DNA from: an uncultured Collinsella sp.
Lineage (GTDB): Bacteria > Actinomycetota > Coriobacteriia > Coriobacteriales > Coriobacteriaceae
Length of the DNA stretch: 64,000 nt
NCBI GenBank assembly: GCA_900541695.1
Contig: UQKL01000014.1
Location: 1 to 64,000, forward strand
Reading direction: 5' to 3'
The stretch's first letter is position 1. Each line of letters starts with the position of its first letter. The translations under genes were made by a program, and so were the position numbers. Below are positions 15,396 through 23,010 of the stretch, piece by piece. The notes under the pieces are model-generated. The model made no database searches. It worked only from the letters and a program-made list of their open reading frames with translations, and was not told where the DNA came from.

Positions 15396-15959
15396 TCACG
15401 ACCCCTCCTTTGAGTTCGTTGTCTGCGGGGTCAGGCGGACCACGCGCAGACGACACGAAGTATCGCCAGCATCCGCGGCAACCGTCACCATATCGACCCA
15501 GCCGCGTCCGTCACGCACGATGGCGCCCCACACGTTGCCCTTGATGTCGAGATAGCCGCTCAGAGCAAGTTGCGCCGTGGGCACCTCGCGATAGGCACGC
15601 AGCATATCCGCCGCCGCCTCGGTCATCGGTCGGCACTCGGACCATGCGAGACGAACAGCGACGGCATTGTTTGCAGATGAACCCGTTGCAGCGTCCGCTC
15701 GCTCGTCGAGTGCTTGCAAGAACGTTTGCGCCGTGACGGCGGCATTCGCATCGTCCGCGTCTCGCGCATCGTCTATTTGAGACGCCGCAGCCGAACCCGA
15801 TCCCGCATCCGCGGCAGCCCCTAAACGTTGTTGCCGTGCTGCGTTAAGCCCCCAAACCGCCACTGCCACCGCCACGACCGCACAGGCGAGCACCAGCAAC
15901 GCGCCGACGGGACGGGCGCCCTCTACAGGCTGTTGATGCCCTCGCTGATAGCGCTCCAT
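15396..15959 (-). CDS. Single-pass membrane protein of the Tad operon
   Basis: 187 residues: a short polar N-terminus, a transmembrane helix (about 16-40, GALLVLACAVVAVAVAVWGLN), an Ala/Asp-rich linker (about 45-75), then an external domain containing SECRPMTEAAADMLRAYREVP and several beta strands (LALSGYLDIKGNVWGAIV). I do not recognise a named family. Its start overlaps the flp gene by 37 nt and its stop is 1 nt before the next pilin gene, so it is part of the pilus operon. RcpC/TadF-like accessory roles are possible but unsupported. Confidence 0.7.
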   Translation of the reverse strand: MERYQRGHQQPVEGARPVGALLVLACAVVAVAVAVWGLNAARQQRLGAAADAGSGSAAASQIDDARDADDANAAVTAQTFLQALDERADAATGSSANNAVAVRLAWSECRPMTEAAADMLRAYREVPTAQLALSGYLDIKGNVWGAIVRDGRGWVDMVTVAADAGDTSCRLRVVRLTPQTTNSKEGS

Positions 15960-16156
15960 AAATCTTGGACCTTGCCCTTAAATGCGACAATGGCAATGAT
16001 GGCAATCACCACGAGCACACCGACTAGGATGGCGTACTCGGTGGTGCCCTGCGCGCTCTCCTCCCGCAGCAGTTCTTCGGCACGCTGGCGAGCGTGAATT
16101 GGCTGGCAAAACGCCAAGCTCCAGACCTTGCCAACAACGTCAGTCATCGTATTCAT
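15923..16156 (-). CDS. flp: Flp major pilin
   Basis: The 77-residue prepilin has a 36-residue leader ending LLREESA, then QGTTEYAILVGVLVVIAIIAIVAF, which matches the Flp class (Glu+5, Tyr+6 followed by an uninterrupted hydrophobic helix). The C-terminus is short (KVQDLWSAISEGINSL), as in Flp pilins. GGAGG precedes ATG 16156. After processing by a TadV/CpaA-type peptidase, which is not in this window, it polymerises into the pilus. The leader is longer than the usual 15-20 residues. Confidence 0.88.
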   Translation of the reverse strand: MNTMTDVVGKVWSLAFCQPIHARQRAEELLREESAQGTTEYAILVGVLVVIAIIAIVAFKGKVQDLWSAISEGINSL

Positions 16157-16166
16157 GTATTCCTCC

Positions 16167-16808
16167 CTACATCATCCCGCCTGCTCCCAGCAGCGGGCCC
16201 AATATGGACAGAAGCAACGCCGGCAAGATGAGCGTGCCGGTGGGAATCAGCAGCTTGACCGGCGCACGCTCAATCTCGCGCTCGACCGCGGCGCGATGGG
16301 CCGCGCGAATCTCGCGACTTTGGGCCGCCAGCGTCTCGGCAAGCGGGGCACCGAGGGCAAGCGCCTGCCCCGCTGTGATGGCAAAGGTCTCGAGCGCCCG
16401 CACATCCAGGTCGCGCGCGGCCGCCAGAAGCTCATCCTCTCGCGTCCCTACGCCCACACGCCATGCCATGCAGGCTCGCTCAAGGCGGAGCGCCAACGTC
16501 GATCGGCGATTGGCGCAAAAAACCTCAAGCGCCGCATCGAACGAAAGGCCGGCCGAAAGCCCCAGACGCACCACGTCGATCATCTCGGACACCTCGCCAA
16601 GCGACACCTGCGCCGTACCACCCGTGCCGAGCATGCCCTTCAACCGTGCTACCAGGGCATCGGTTACCGAGCGGGCAGCCGCAACAACCAGCAGCATCTC
16701 GCGTTTGCAGACCCGGACGATCTTGTATGCGTCCGCACGATTGAGCCCCGTCGCGACAAACACGCTGAACGCGCACAGGCACGCCGCGACCCCGACCAGG
16801 GCGCTCAT
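16167..16808 (-). CDS. tadC: Tad inner-membrane platform protein TadC
   Basis: The 213-residue protein contains a type II secretion F domain (EVSEMIDVVRLGLSAGLSFDAALEVF through DVRALETFAITAGQALALGAPLAETLAAQ), with an N-terminal helix and a C-terminal hydrophobic pair (LLIPTGTLILPALLLSILGPLLG). TadC pairs with TadB to form the membrane platform on which the CpaF ATPase drives pilin assembly. ATG 16808 overlaps the tadB stop (ATGA). The protein is shorter than many TadC proteins (about 300), having lost N-terminal helices. Confidence 0.88.
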   Translation of the reverse strand: MSALVGVAACLCAFSVFVATGLNRADAYKIVRVCKREMLLVVAAARSVTDALVARLKGMLGTGGTAQVSLGEVSEMIDVVRLGLSAGLSFDAALEVFCANRRSTLALRLERACMAWRVGVGTREDELLAAARDLDVRALETFAITAGQALALGAPLAETLAAQSREIRAAHRAAVEREIERAPVKLLIPTGTLILPALLLSILGPLLGAGGMM

Positions 16809-17731
16809 AGCTCCACCCGCATAATGCGCCGGATTACCATCAGCGCGACGGCGTTGAGGGCAAGACCCAGCACCACGGCACCGGCACCCGCCGGTGTTGC
16901 AAGGCCGCGGCGAAAATCGGCCGAAAGCAGCGCCAGCACCGCACACATACCCGCCGGCATAGCCGAGACCATGTGTGCCGACATACGAGCCTGCGATGTC
17001 TTAACGTCCAGGCGGCGCTTGAGCTCAATGCGCTCCCCCACCATGCTCGACGCCTCGGATAACAGGTCAGCGAGCGGGGCACCGGTTCGCTGCGACACCT
17101 TGAGCGCCAAAGTGACAAGCGAAAGGCCGGGGGCATCGATACGGTCGAGTAGGTCATCCAACGCATCAGTCGCCGAGACGCCGCAGTCGATCGCCGCCGC
17201 AACGCGCAAAAACTCGGTATGCACCGGCTCTTGCGCGTGAGTTCCCACAAACCTCATGCCCTGGGCCAGCGAATGACCCGAGGCGAGCGACATAGAGAGC
17301 GCCGTAAAGGCCTCGGGCATGGCTTCTTCCACATCGTGTTGCTCGCGGCGACGGTCGAAGGTGTCGCGAGCGGCACCTACGCCAAACGGTGCGAGCAGCC
17401 CCAGGACAAAGCCGATGGGCGACAGCGATACGACAGTCAGGGCAATGCCGCAGACACCACTCGACAGCAGCAAGCATGCCAGTCGCGCCTTGTCATCCTC
17501 GATGACAAGGCCAACGCGATGTGCCGGAACCAGCGCCGCCCAGGAGTGGGCAATCTTTTTTAGCAGGTCGTTTTCTACCAACTCGCGCGGCAGCCTCTCG
17601 GCAACCGACTCAAGCGCATGACTGACCAGCTCCGCCGGCGGCACGCGCGGCGCACGAGGCTCCGCCCCACACGCCACCGCGGCCGAAAGCCCCGTCAAGC
17701 CCCCTACGACGAGGGGCACAACGATCTCCAT
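16805..17731 (-). CDS. tadB: Tad inner-membrane platform protein TadB
   Basis: 308 residues with an N-terminal membrane segment, a pair of helices near 90-125, a cytosolic T2SSF domain (AMPEAFTALSMSLASGHSLAQGM then LDRIDAPGLSLVTLALKVSQRTGAPLADLL) and two C-terminal helices. It forms the membrane platform with TadC. It overlaps cpaF by 28 nt and tadC by 4 nt, indicating a single polycistronic transcript with tight translational coupling. Confidence 0.9.
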   Translation of the reverse strand: MEIVVPLVVGGLTGLSAAVACGAEPRAPRVPPAELVSHALESVAERLPRELVENDLLKKIAHSWAALVPAHRVGLVIEDDKARLACLLLSSGVCGIALTVVSLSPIGFVLGLLAPFGVGAARDTFDRRREQHDVEEAMPEAFTALSMSLASGHSLAQGMRFVGTHAQEPVHTEFLRVAAAIDCGVSATDALDDLLDRIDAPGLSLVTLALKVSQRTGAPLADLLSEASSMVGERIELKRRLDVKTSQARMSAHMVSAMPAGMCAVLALLSADFRRGLATPAGAGAVVLGLALNAVALMVIRRIMRVEL

Positions 17732-19032
17732 TCGTCCACCTCCTCTTGTGTGAGCGTTCCCGAGCGCAGGCCCTCCGCGATAAACGGAGGCTCGCGATCG
17801 AGCGTCCAGGTGCGCGTGGCGGCATCGAACGTCACGTAGCGCTCAAGCTCCACGCCGCCCGACGCGCCGCGTCGCACCCCCGAATAGGAGGACACGAAAC
17901 GCCTGCCGTCCGCATGACGCTCGGACATCACGATGCCGTCGAGCGCCATGGCAATCTGCTCCTCGATAAGCTCGCTCGGCAGATCGATGCCATAGCGCGC
18001 AAGCAGCGTCAAACGCACCACGGTCTCCTGCTCGGTGCCCGCATGAAGCGTGGTGAGCGATCCGTCGTGCCCGGTGTTCATGGCCTGCAGCATGTCGCAA
18101 CATTCCGCACCGCGCACCTCGCCCACCACAATACGGTCGGGACGCATACGCAGGGCGTTGGTCACCAGGTCGCGGATTGTCACCGCGCCCTCGCCCTCAA
18201 TTGAAGCCTCGCGTGCCTCCAGGCGAACCACATGCGGGTGATGCGCAAACTTGAGCTCGGCGGAGTCCTCGATCGTCACGATGCGCTCGCCGGTGGATAT
18301 CTCGCACGACAGCGCGTTGAGCAGCGTGGTCTTGCCCGATCCCGTGCCACCTGCAACCGCCAGATCTTGACGCAGCGATACCGCACACGACAGCAGCTGC
18401 GCATACCAAAGCGGTAGCGACCCCAGGCCCACAAGCTCGTCCAATGAACAGATGCGGTCTGAAAACTTACGGATGGTGAGGATTGGCCCATCGATCGCCA
18501 CAGGCGGAATCACCGCGTTGACGCGATAGCCCGTCTTGAGGCGAGCGTTGACGATAGGGCTGCGCTCGTCGATGCGCCTGCCCAGCGGCGAGATGATGCG
18601 GTCGATGAGCACGCGGATTTGCTCATCGTCCTCAAACGCATGCTCGATGGGATATAAGACGCCGCCGCGCTCAAAGAAAGCCGAGCGACAACCGTTGACC
18701 ATGATCTCGGTGACGGTGTCGTCCTCGATGAGCGGCTGCAGCGGGCCCAGGCCCACCACGTCATCCAAAATCTCGTCAATGATGGTCTCGCGCTCGGGCT
18801 TCGCCAGGTCGGTCGCCTCCTCCACGTTGAGCGCCGCCTCCACCGCAGGACGCAATTCCGAGCGGGCACGCGCCGGATCGATGTATGCGCTGATACGCGC
18901 CACCTCGTCATAGCCCATGCGGTCCATCACGGCGCGTTTGGTGCGGCGCTTGACGGCACGGTGGCGTCCCGCATCAACAGGCACTGTCGCCGCGGCTGCA
19001 CCGGCTTCCTTAATCCTTGTTTGCAAACTCAT
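17704..19032 (-). CDS. cpaF: Tad secretion ATPase CpaF/TadA
   Basis: The 442-residue hexameric secretion ATPase powers Flp pilus assembly at the inner face of the membrane. The Walker A motif GGTGSGKT is at residues 228-235. It is followed by a TIEDSAEL Asp box, [15 protein letters not shown] (Walker B region) and [14 protein letters not shown] (His box). The N-terminal domain (residues 60-200) contains the conserved [32 protein letters not shown] 19032 overlaps the tadZ stop by 4 nt. Confidence 0.96.
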   Translation of the reverse strand: MSLQTRIKEAGAAAATVPVDAGRHRAVKRRTKRAVMDRMGYDEVARISAYIDPARARSELRPAVEAALNVEEATDLAKPERETIIDEILDDVVGLGPLQPLIEDDTVTEIMVNGCRSAFFERGGVLYPIEHAFEDDEQIRVLIDRIISPLGRRIDERSPIVNARLKTGYRVNAVIPPVAIDGPILTIRKFSDRICSLDELVGLGSLPLWYAQLLSCAVSLRQDLAVAGGTGSGKTTLLNALSCEISTGERIVTIEDSAELKFAHHPHVVRLEAREASIEGEGAVTIRDLVTNALRMRPDRIVVGEVRGAECCDMLQAMNTGHDGSLTTLHAGTEQETVVRLTLLARYGIDLPSELIEEQIAMALDGIVMSERHADGRRFVSSYSGVRRGASGGVELERYVTFDAATRTWTLDREPPFIAEGLRSGTLTQEEVDEWRSLCPSS

Positions 19033-20672
19033 CGCGAATCACCCTCGCGCGACCAGGGAAGACGGATGCGCGGGCGCTCGGTGCGCGTCGCACGGTCGGT
19101 GACCATATCGCTCCAGGGACCGACGGCGCAGCCCAGCTCCACGAGCATCTTGCGCGTGGCTTCGCGTACGCTGGTGGCAAAAGCGCTGGTCTGGCCCACT
19201 GCCTCGTCAGCACGGCCGAACGCCATGAGCGCCGCCAAGTCCTGCCCGCCGTCGGCGATGCGAATCTTGGAGCTCAACGCGCAGGTAATCTCAAAGCGCA
19301 TGGCGACATCCTCGTCAGCGCCGCGCGCGCCAAACCGGTTGAATACGGCGCTCATGCGCGTACGCGGCACGCCCACACGGCTCGCCAGCTCGATGACGCG
19401 TGCCGCGGACGTCGCAGACGACACCGATGGATCGCCCACGACCAGGCAGCGGTCGCTCGCCGCCACCGCGGCCGCCACGGCGTCGCCCCAAAAGACCGAG
19501 GTGTCGACAAGCACCACGTCGGATTCGCGGCGCAAGACATCGAGCAACAGCTCCACCGGACGCGCCATGAGCTCGGCCTGTTCGGGCGCGGCGACCGGGC
19601 CCCAAAGCGTAACGCCCGAGGCCACGCGCATCGAGGCGGCCACGATGTCCGATTCGGCAAGTGTGCCCGCAGCCGACGGCTCGATAAGCGTCGCCATGTC
19701 ATGCGGGGTATCGGCACCCAGCAGGTCGTAGAGGTTTCCAAACATCAGGTCCAAGTCGAGCACGGCAGCACGCAGGCCCAGCAGCGACGCCGCGTGCGCC
19801 ATGGCGGCGACGATCGTCGACTTGCCGCAACCGCCCGAACCCGAGACGGCGCAGACAACCGGGGCTCGATGCGACGAAGCGGCGGCATCCGCCGACGGCG
19901 TGGGGGCAGGCGGCGCCGGCACGGGCGGCAACGTCCCCGTCTCCCCGGCAGCGCTCATATGCTGCGTCCAAGCCGGCATGGCAGGCTGCTCGGTCCGCGG
20001 GGCCGAATCTGGGGATTTCACGGTCGCATCGACACGAACATTGTCGTTCCCGGCAAGTCCCTCAACCTCGTCGAGCTCATCGACCAGGCTCACGCCATGC
20101 ACGTATCCCATATCAGCATCCAAAAGATCATCGCCATACGGCACCGGCTCTCCGACTTCATCGTATGCAAGGGGATCCCGGGGACACCGACCATGCTCGG
20201 CTTCCGCTTTTCCATAATCATCAACACGCGGGCCTCTTGTAGCGCGAGGCGCCCCGGGTTCCCTATCAACAAAAGCATCGGGCTCAATCGTCAGACACCG
20301 GTCGTAATCAACCGTTCCCTCGCCTGCGCGCCCGTTGCCGCATATGCTACGCGCAGCGATAACCTCGGTCGCCCCTGCGCGAAACAGCCCCTCGATATCC
20401 GAAGGATCGAGCGTCTCTATCAGTACGACCACGCGGCTCACGCGGCCCTCGGCCGTCAGGCGCGCAACGGTCTTTCGCACGTCTTCGGCATCGAACAGGG
20501 CTGCCGCGATAATCGCCGCCCCGCGACGCGACGGAAACGCCCGTGCCATGGACACCAGCCCATCCAGATCGCCCACGCGAAGCACTTGCGCGCCCGCATC
20601 GCGGCCCTCGACTTCCCGCTGCAGCAATCCGTAATCACCGCACGCGCAGCATGCAAGCCAGATCGCTTTCAT
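19029..20672 (-). CDS. TadZ/CpaE-like ParA-type pilus localisation ATPase
   Basis: 547 residues. The N-terminal 115 residues look like an atypical receiver-like domain. Residues 120-265 are a low-complexity acidic/proline linker. The C-terminus is a ParA/MinD ATPase with a deviant Walker A SGSGGCGKST (277-286) and DLDLMFGNLYDLLG. TadZ/CpaE proteins mark the cell-pole or assembly site and recruit the other Tad proteins. The linker is unusually long. ATG 20672 sits in a TGATG overlap with cpaB; a GTG one codon earlier is possible. Confidence 0.88.
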   Translation of the reverse strand: MKAIWLACCACGDYGLLQREVEGRDAGAQVLRVGDLDGLVSMARAFPSRRGAAIIAAALFDAEDVRKTVARLTAEGRVSRVVVLIETLDPSDIEGLFRAGATEVIAARSICGNGRAGEGTVDYDRCLTIEPDAFVDREPGAPRATRGPRVDDYGKAEAEHGRCPRDPLAYDEVGEPVPYGDDLLDADMGYVHGVSLVDELDEVEGLAGNDNVRVDATVKSPDSAPRTEQPAMPAWTQHMSAAGETGTLPPVPAPPAPTPSADAAASSHRAPVVCAVSGSGGCGKSTIVAAMAHAASLLGLRAAVLDLDLMFGNLYDLLGADTPHDMATLIEPSAAGTLAESDIVAASMRVASGVTLWGPVAAPEQAELMARPVELLLDVLRRESDVVLVDTSVFWGDAVAAAVAASDRCLVVGDPSVSSATSAARVIELASRVGVPRTRMSAVFNRFGARGADEDVAMRFEITCALSSKIRIADGGQDLAALMAFGRADEAVGQTSAFATSVREATRKMLVELGCAVGPWSDMVTDRATRTERPRIRLPWSREGDSR

Positions 20673-21331
20673 CACTCGTCGCCTCCGCTCTTTTTGTCGC
20701 GCACCGTGGCGGGAATCGTCAAACTGACCGTCCCCTTACCCGAGGCCCCCAGCAATTCCTTAACGTCTTCGGGGTCGGCCGCCAGCGTCACCCATTCGAT
20801 CTTGCCTTCACGCGTGGCGCCGGCATCTTCGCTGGTATCGATTACGCGCGCGCCGCACAGCCGATCGGTCACGCCGTCCTTTTGCACGTACACGTCCACG
20901 TAGCTGCCCACGCCCGTGGCGCCCCCGACCGAATGCTCGGCATCGACCGCCACCGAAACGGCGACCTTGCCTTTGGGCACCTCGAGCGTGTGGGTTTCGG
21001 CCTTGGTGTAGACATCGCAAATCACGGCATTTTTAGGGATGCGCGAGGTCGTCACGTCGCCGCGCACCTGGCGCAGCTCGGTCGCCGCATCGCGCGGCAA
21101 CAGGCTCGCCAGCCATTCCTGGGTTATGACATTGGTCTCGTCGAGGGTCTCGCCCACATCGATATCACGCGCCGCGACGCACACCTCGACGCGATCGCCG
21201 CCATACTTGGCCAGCGTCTCGGCCTGGACCTGCTCAGCCTGCGAGCGAATCGACGATGCGTAGACCATGCAGAGCAGCGCGGCGAGCACACCCGCGATTA
21301 GACTGATGGCGATGCGCTTGCTCTTGTTCAC
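20672..21331 (-). CDS. cpaB: CpaB/RcpC-like Tad assembly protein (SAF domain)
   Basis: 219 residues with an N-terminal transmembrane helix (about 8-26) and a SAF domain (VEVCVAARDIDVGETLDETNVI, then VTTSRIPKNAVIC). The C-terminal part is RcpC/CpaB-like (VAVSVAVDAEHSVGGATGVGSYVDVYV). Most CpaB proteins act with an outer-membrane secretin; in this Gram-positive setting it probably stabilises the pilus at the cell surface. GTG 21331 is chosen because GAGGAG lies 7 nt upstream. It is the first gene of the Tad operon, whose promoter must lie within 21332-21580. Confidence 0.85.
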   Translation of the reverse strand: MNKSKRIAISLIAGVLAALLCMVYASSIRSQAEQVQAETLAKYGGDRVEVCVAARDIDVGETLDETNVITQEWLASLLPRDAATELRQVRGDVTTSRIPKNAVICDVYTKAETHTLEVPKGKVAVSVAVDAEHSVGGATGVGSYVDVYVQKDGVTDRLCGARVIDTSEDAGATREGKIEWVTLAADPEDVKELLGASGKGTVSLTIPATVRDKKSGGDE

Positions 21332-21444
21332 GGCCGCTCCTCTCAAGGTAGCACCGGGCGGATGCCCGTAGCACCATTGTCCGAGCGGGCAAGCAGCAAA
21401 ACGGTGCGATCGCGATCTTGGTTTTGAGTGTCAAACCAATTGCC

Positions 21445-21484
21445 GACCAAAAGCTGACCGGCCCGTCAAGCTCGTGGCAAGGTT
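21445..21484. other. Intergenic motif pair shared with 54.9 kb
   Basis: GACCAAAAGCTGACC (21445-21459) and GTCAAGCTCGTGGCAAGGTT (21465-21484) both recur, in swapped order, at 54953-54967 and 54922-54941. They lie in the 250-bp region upstream of the Tad operon, which otherwise shows no gene. Confidence 0.45.
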
Positions 21485-21531
21485 TTGGTCAGCACGTCAG
21501 CAAAACGCACGTTTAGGGGCGCATCGGCAAT

Positions 21532-21565
21532 AAAAAAGCCGCCTCCCGTACCATTGGGAGACGGC
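21532..21565 (-). terminator. Terminator of rsgA
   Basis: On the minus strand GCCGTCTCCC pairs with GGGAGGCGGC and is followed by TTTTTT, 18 nt past the rsgA stop. Confidence 0.88.
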
Positions 21566-21583
21566 TGTCATAGGTAGATTCAA

Positions 21584-22768
21584 TTACAGATGGACATCGG
21601 GATCGAGCATCTGAGCACTCACACGCATGGATGACGCCAGGTTTTGGAACGTCTCCAGGCGCAGGCTGTCGATTTGCCCGGCATCCTCGGCCTCGCGAAC
21701 GGCGCAGCCCGGTTCGTGGGTATGCGTGCAGTCGCCAAACCGGCACGCACGCGACGCCTCGACGATCTCGGGAAACGCGCGTGCCAAGCCCCGCTCATGC
21801 CCCACGAGCGGCAGACTGCGCAGGCCCGGCGCGTCAGCAATAACGCCGGCTTCGCCCGGCAGCGCCACCATCACGCGCGCGACCGTGGTGTGGCGACCCT
21901 GGTCATCGCGCTCACGTACGCCGCCGGTCGCCAACGTATCGTGACCCAGCAGCGCGTTGAGCAGCGTCGACTTGCCAGCACCCGATTCACCCAAGATCAT
22001 GGCGCAGCTCCCGGCGGGCACGCAGGCGCGCACCTCGTCCAGGCCACGACCCTCGGCAGAAGATGTCACGATTACGCGCACGTCCGGACCCACCAAGCGG
22101 TGCACACGGTCCAGATCGCGCTCGAGCTCATCGGCGTCGCAGCGGTCGGCCTTGGTGAGTACCACCACCGGCTCGGCATCGCAGTCGAGTGCCAACATCA
22201 GCGAGCGCGCCACGCGGTCGAGCAGCACCTCGCCGGCACCGAGCGCCTGCACGATTAGTACGCCATCCACGTTGGAGCAGAGCACCTGGCGCTCTCCGCG
22301 GGCACGGCCGCGCCAACGCTCAAAGCTCGTACGGCGCGGCAGCACGCACTCAATCACGCCCATGTCGTGCCCGGGAGCGCGGCGCACCGCCACACGATCG
22401 CCCACGGCGGGCAGCAGGACCTCGTCCTCACCGCGCGACTTGGCAAACCCCACGGCATGCTCGGCGCGGAAGGTATCGTCGGCAGTCGCCACCAGCGGAA
22501 ACCCGCGATCCAAGCGCACCACGGCGCCAAGCTGCATCTGCTCGGGCCCCTCGGCATGTGCGCAGAAATCATCAAAGGCAGTCTGCTGAGCTTCATCGAC
22601 CGGCAGGTCATCAAACGCCGGAACGTCCCGCAGCGCGTCAAGCCCCGGTACACTCACCAGCAACTCCTCAGCAGATGTGGGAGCCTCGGTCGCGAGCTTC
22701 CGACGACGATCACGCTTAGCCCGCGCCCCCGTCGTCTTTTTCTTCGCCTTAGCCTTAGCCTTGCCCAC
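21584..22768 (-). CDS. rsgA: Ribosome small-subunit GTPase RsgA
   Basis: RsgA is a circularly permuted GTPase that checks late 30S maturation. The G motifs appear in the permuted order: G4 LTKAD, then G1 GESGAGKST, then G3 DAPGLR. The C-terminal zinc site CRFGDCTHTHEPGC is present. An OB-fold precedes the GTPase domain. The N-terminus is basic (GKAKAKAKKKTTGARAKRD), an extension of about 60 residues relative to many RsgA proteins. GTG 22768 is chosen for its GGAGG site 6 nt upstream. It is monocistronic with its own terminator. Confidence 0.95.
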   Translation of the reverse strand: MGKAKAKAKKKTTGARAKRDRRRKLATEAPTSAEELLVSVPGLDALRDVPAFDDLPVDEAQQTAFDDFCAHAEGPEQMQLGAVVRLDRGFPLVATADDTFRAEHAVGFAKSRGEDEVLLPAVGDRVAVRRAPGHDMGVIECVLPRRTSFERWRGRARGERQVLCSNVDGVLIVQALGAGEVLLDRVARSLMLALDCDAEPVVVLTKADRCDADELERDLDRVHRLVGPDVRVIVTSSAEGRGLDEVRACVPAGSCAMILGESGAGKSTLLNALLGHDTLATGGVRERDDQGRHTTVARVMVALPGEAGVIADAPGLRSLPLVGHERGLARAFPEIVEASRACRFGDCTHTHEPGCAVREAEDAGQIDSLRLETFQNLASSMRVSAQMLDPDVHL

Positions 22769-22816
22769 AAGCGCCTCCCAGCACCATAAATCACAACTGA
22801 GCAGGTATTTTACCCA

Positions 22817-22854
22817 CAAAAAAAGAGCCGGTCGAGCAAACGCTCGACCGGCTC
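22817..22854 (-). terminator. Terminator downstream of P-type ATPase gene
   Basis: A perfect 13-bp stem GAGCCGGTCGAGC/GCTCGACCGGCTC with an AAAC loop is followed on the minus strand by seven T. Confidence 0.88.
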
Positions 22855-22891
22855 ACACACTTTCCCTCAGCTAATGGTCCCGAGAGGCTAT

Positions 22892-23008
22892 CCGAAGGCC
22901 CGCCCGCCGGGAGGGGTTTCTTCTGAGCGATCCCGCAGCGCGAAGCGCGAGGACCAGCGAAGAAGAAACCCCGCAGGCGGTCGGGCCGGTGGGAAGGATG
23001 GCCTTTCG
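22892..23008. repeat. Long imperfect hairpin 3' of P-type ATPase gene
   Basis: Outer arms CGAAGGCC/GGCCTTTCG and inner arms around GGGGTTTCTTC (22914-22924) and GAAGAAACCCC (22960-22972 region) form a long stem with GC-rich flanks (CCCGCCCGCC against GGCGGTCGGG). The centre GCGCGAAGCGC is itself a hairpin. It may be a REP-like element or an RNA-stability structure in the ATPase mRNA 3' end. Confidence 0.55.
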
Positions 23009-23010
23009 AT

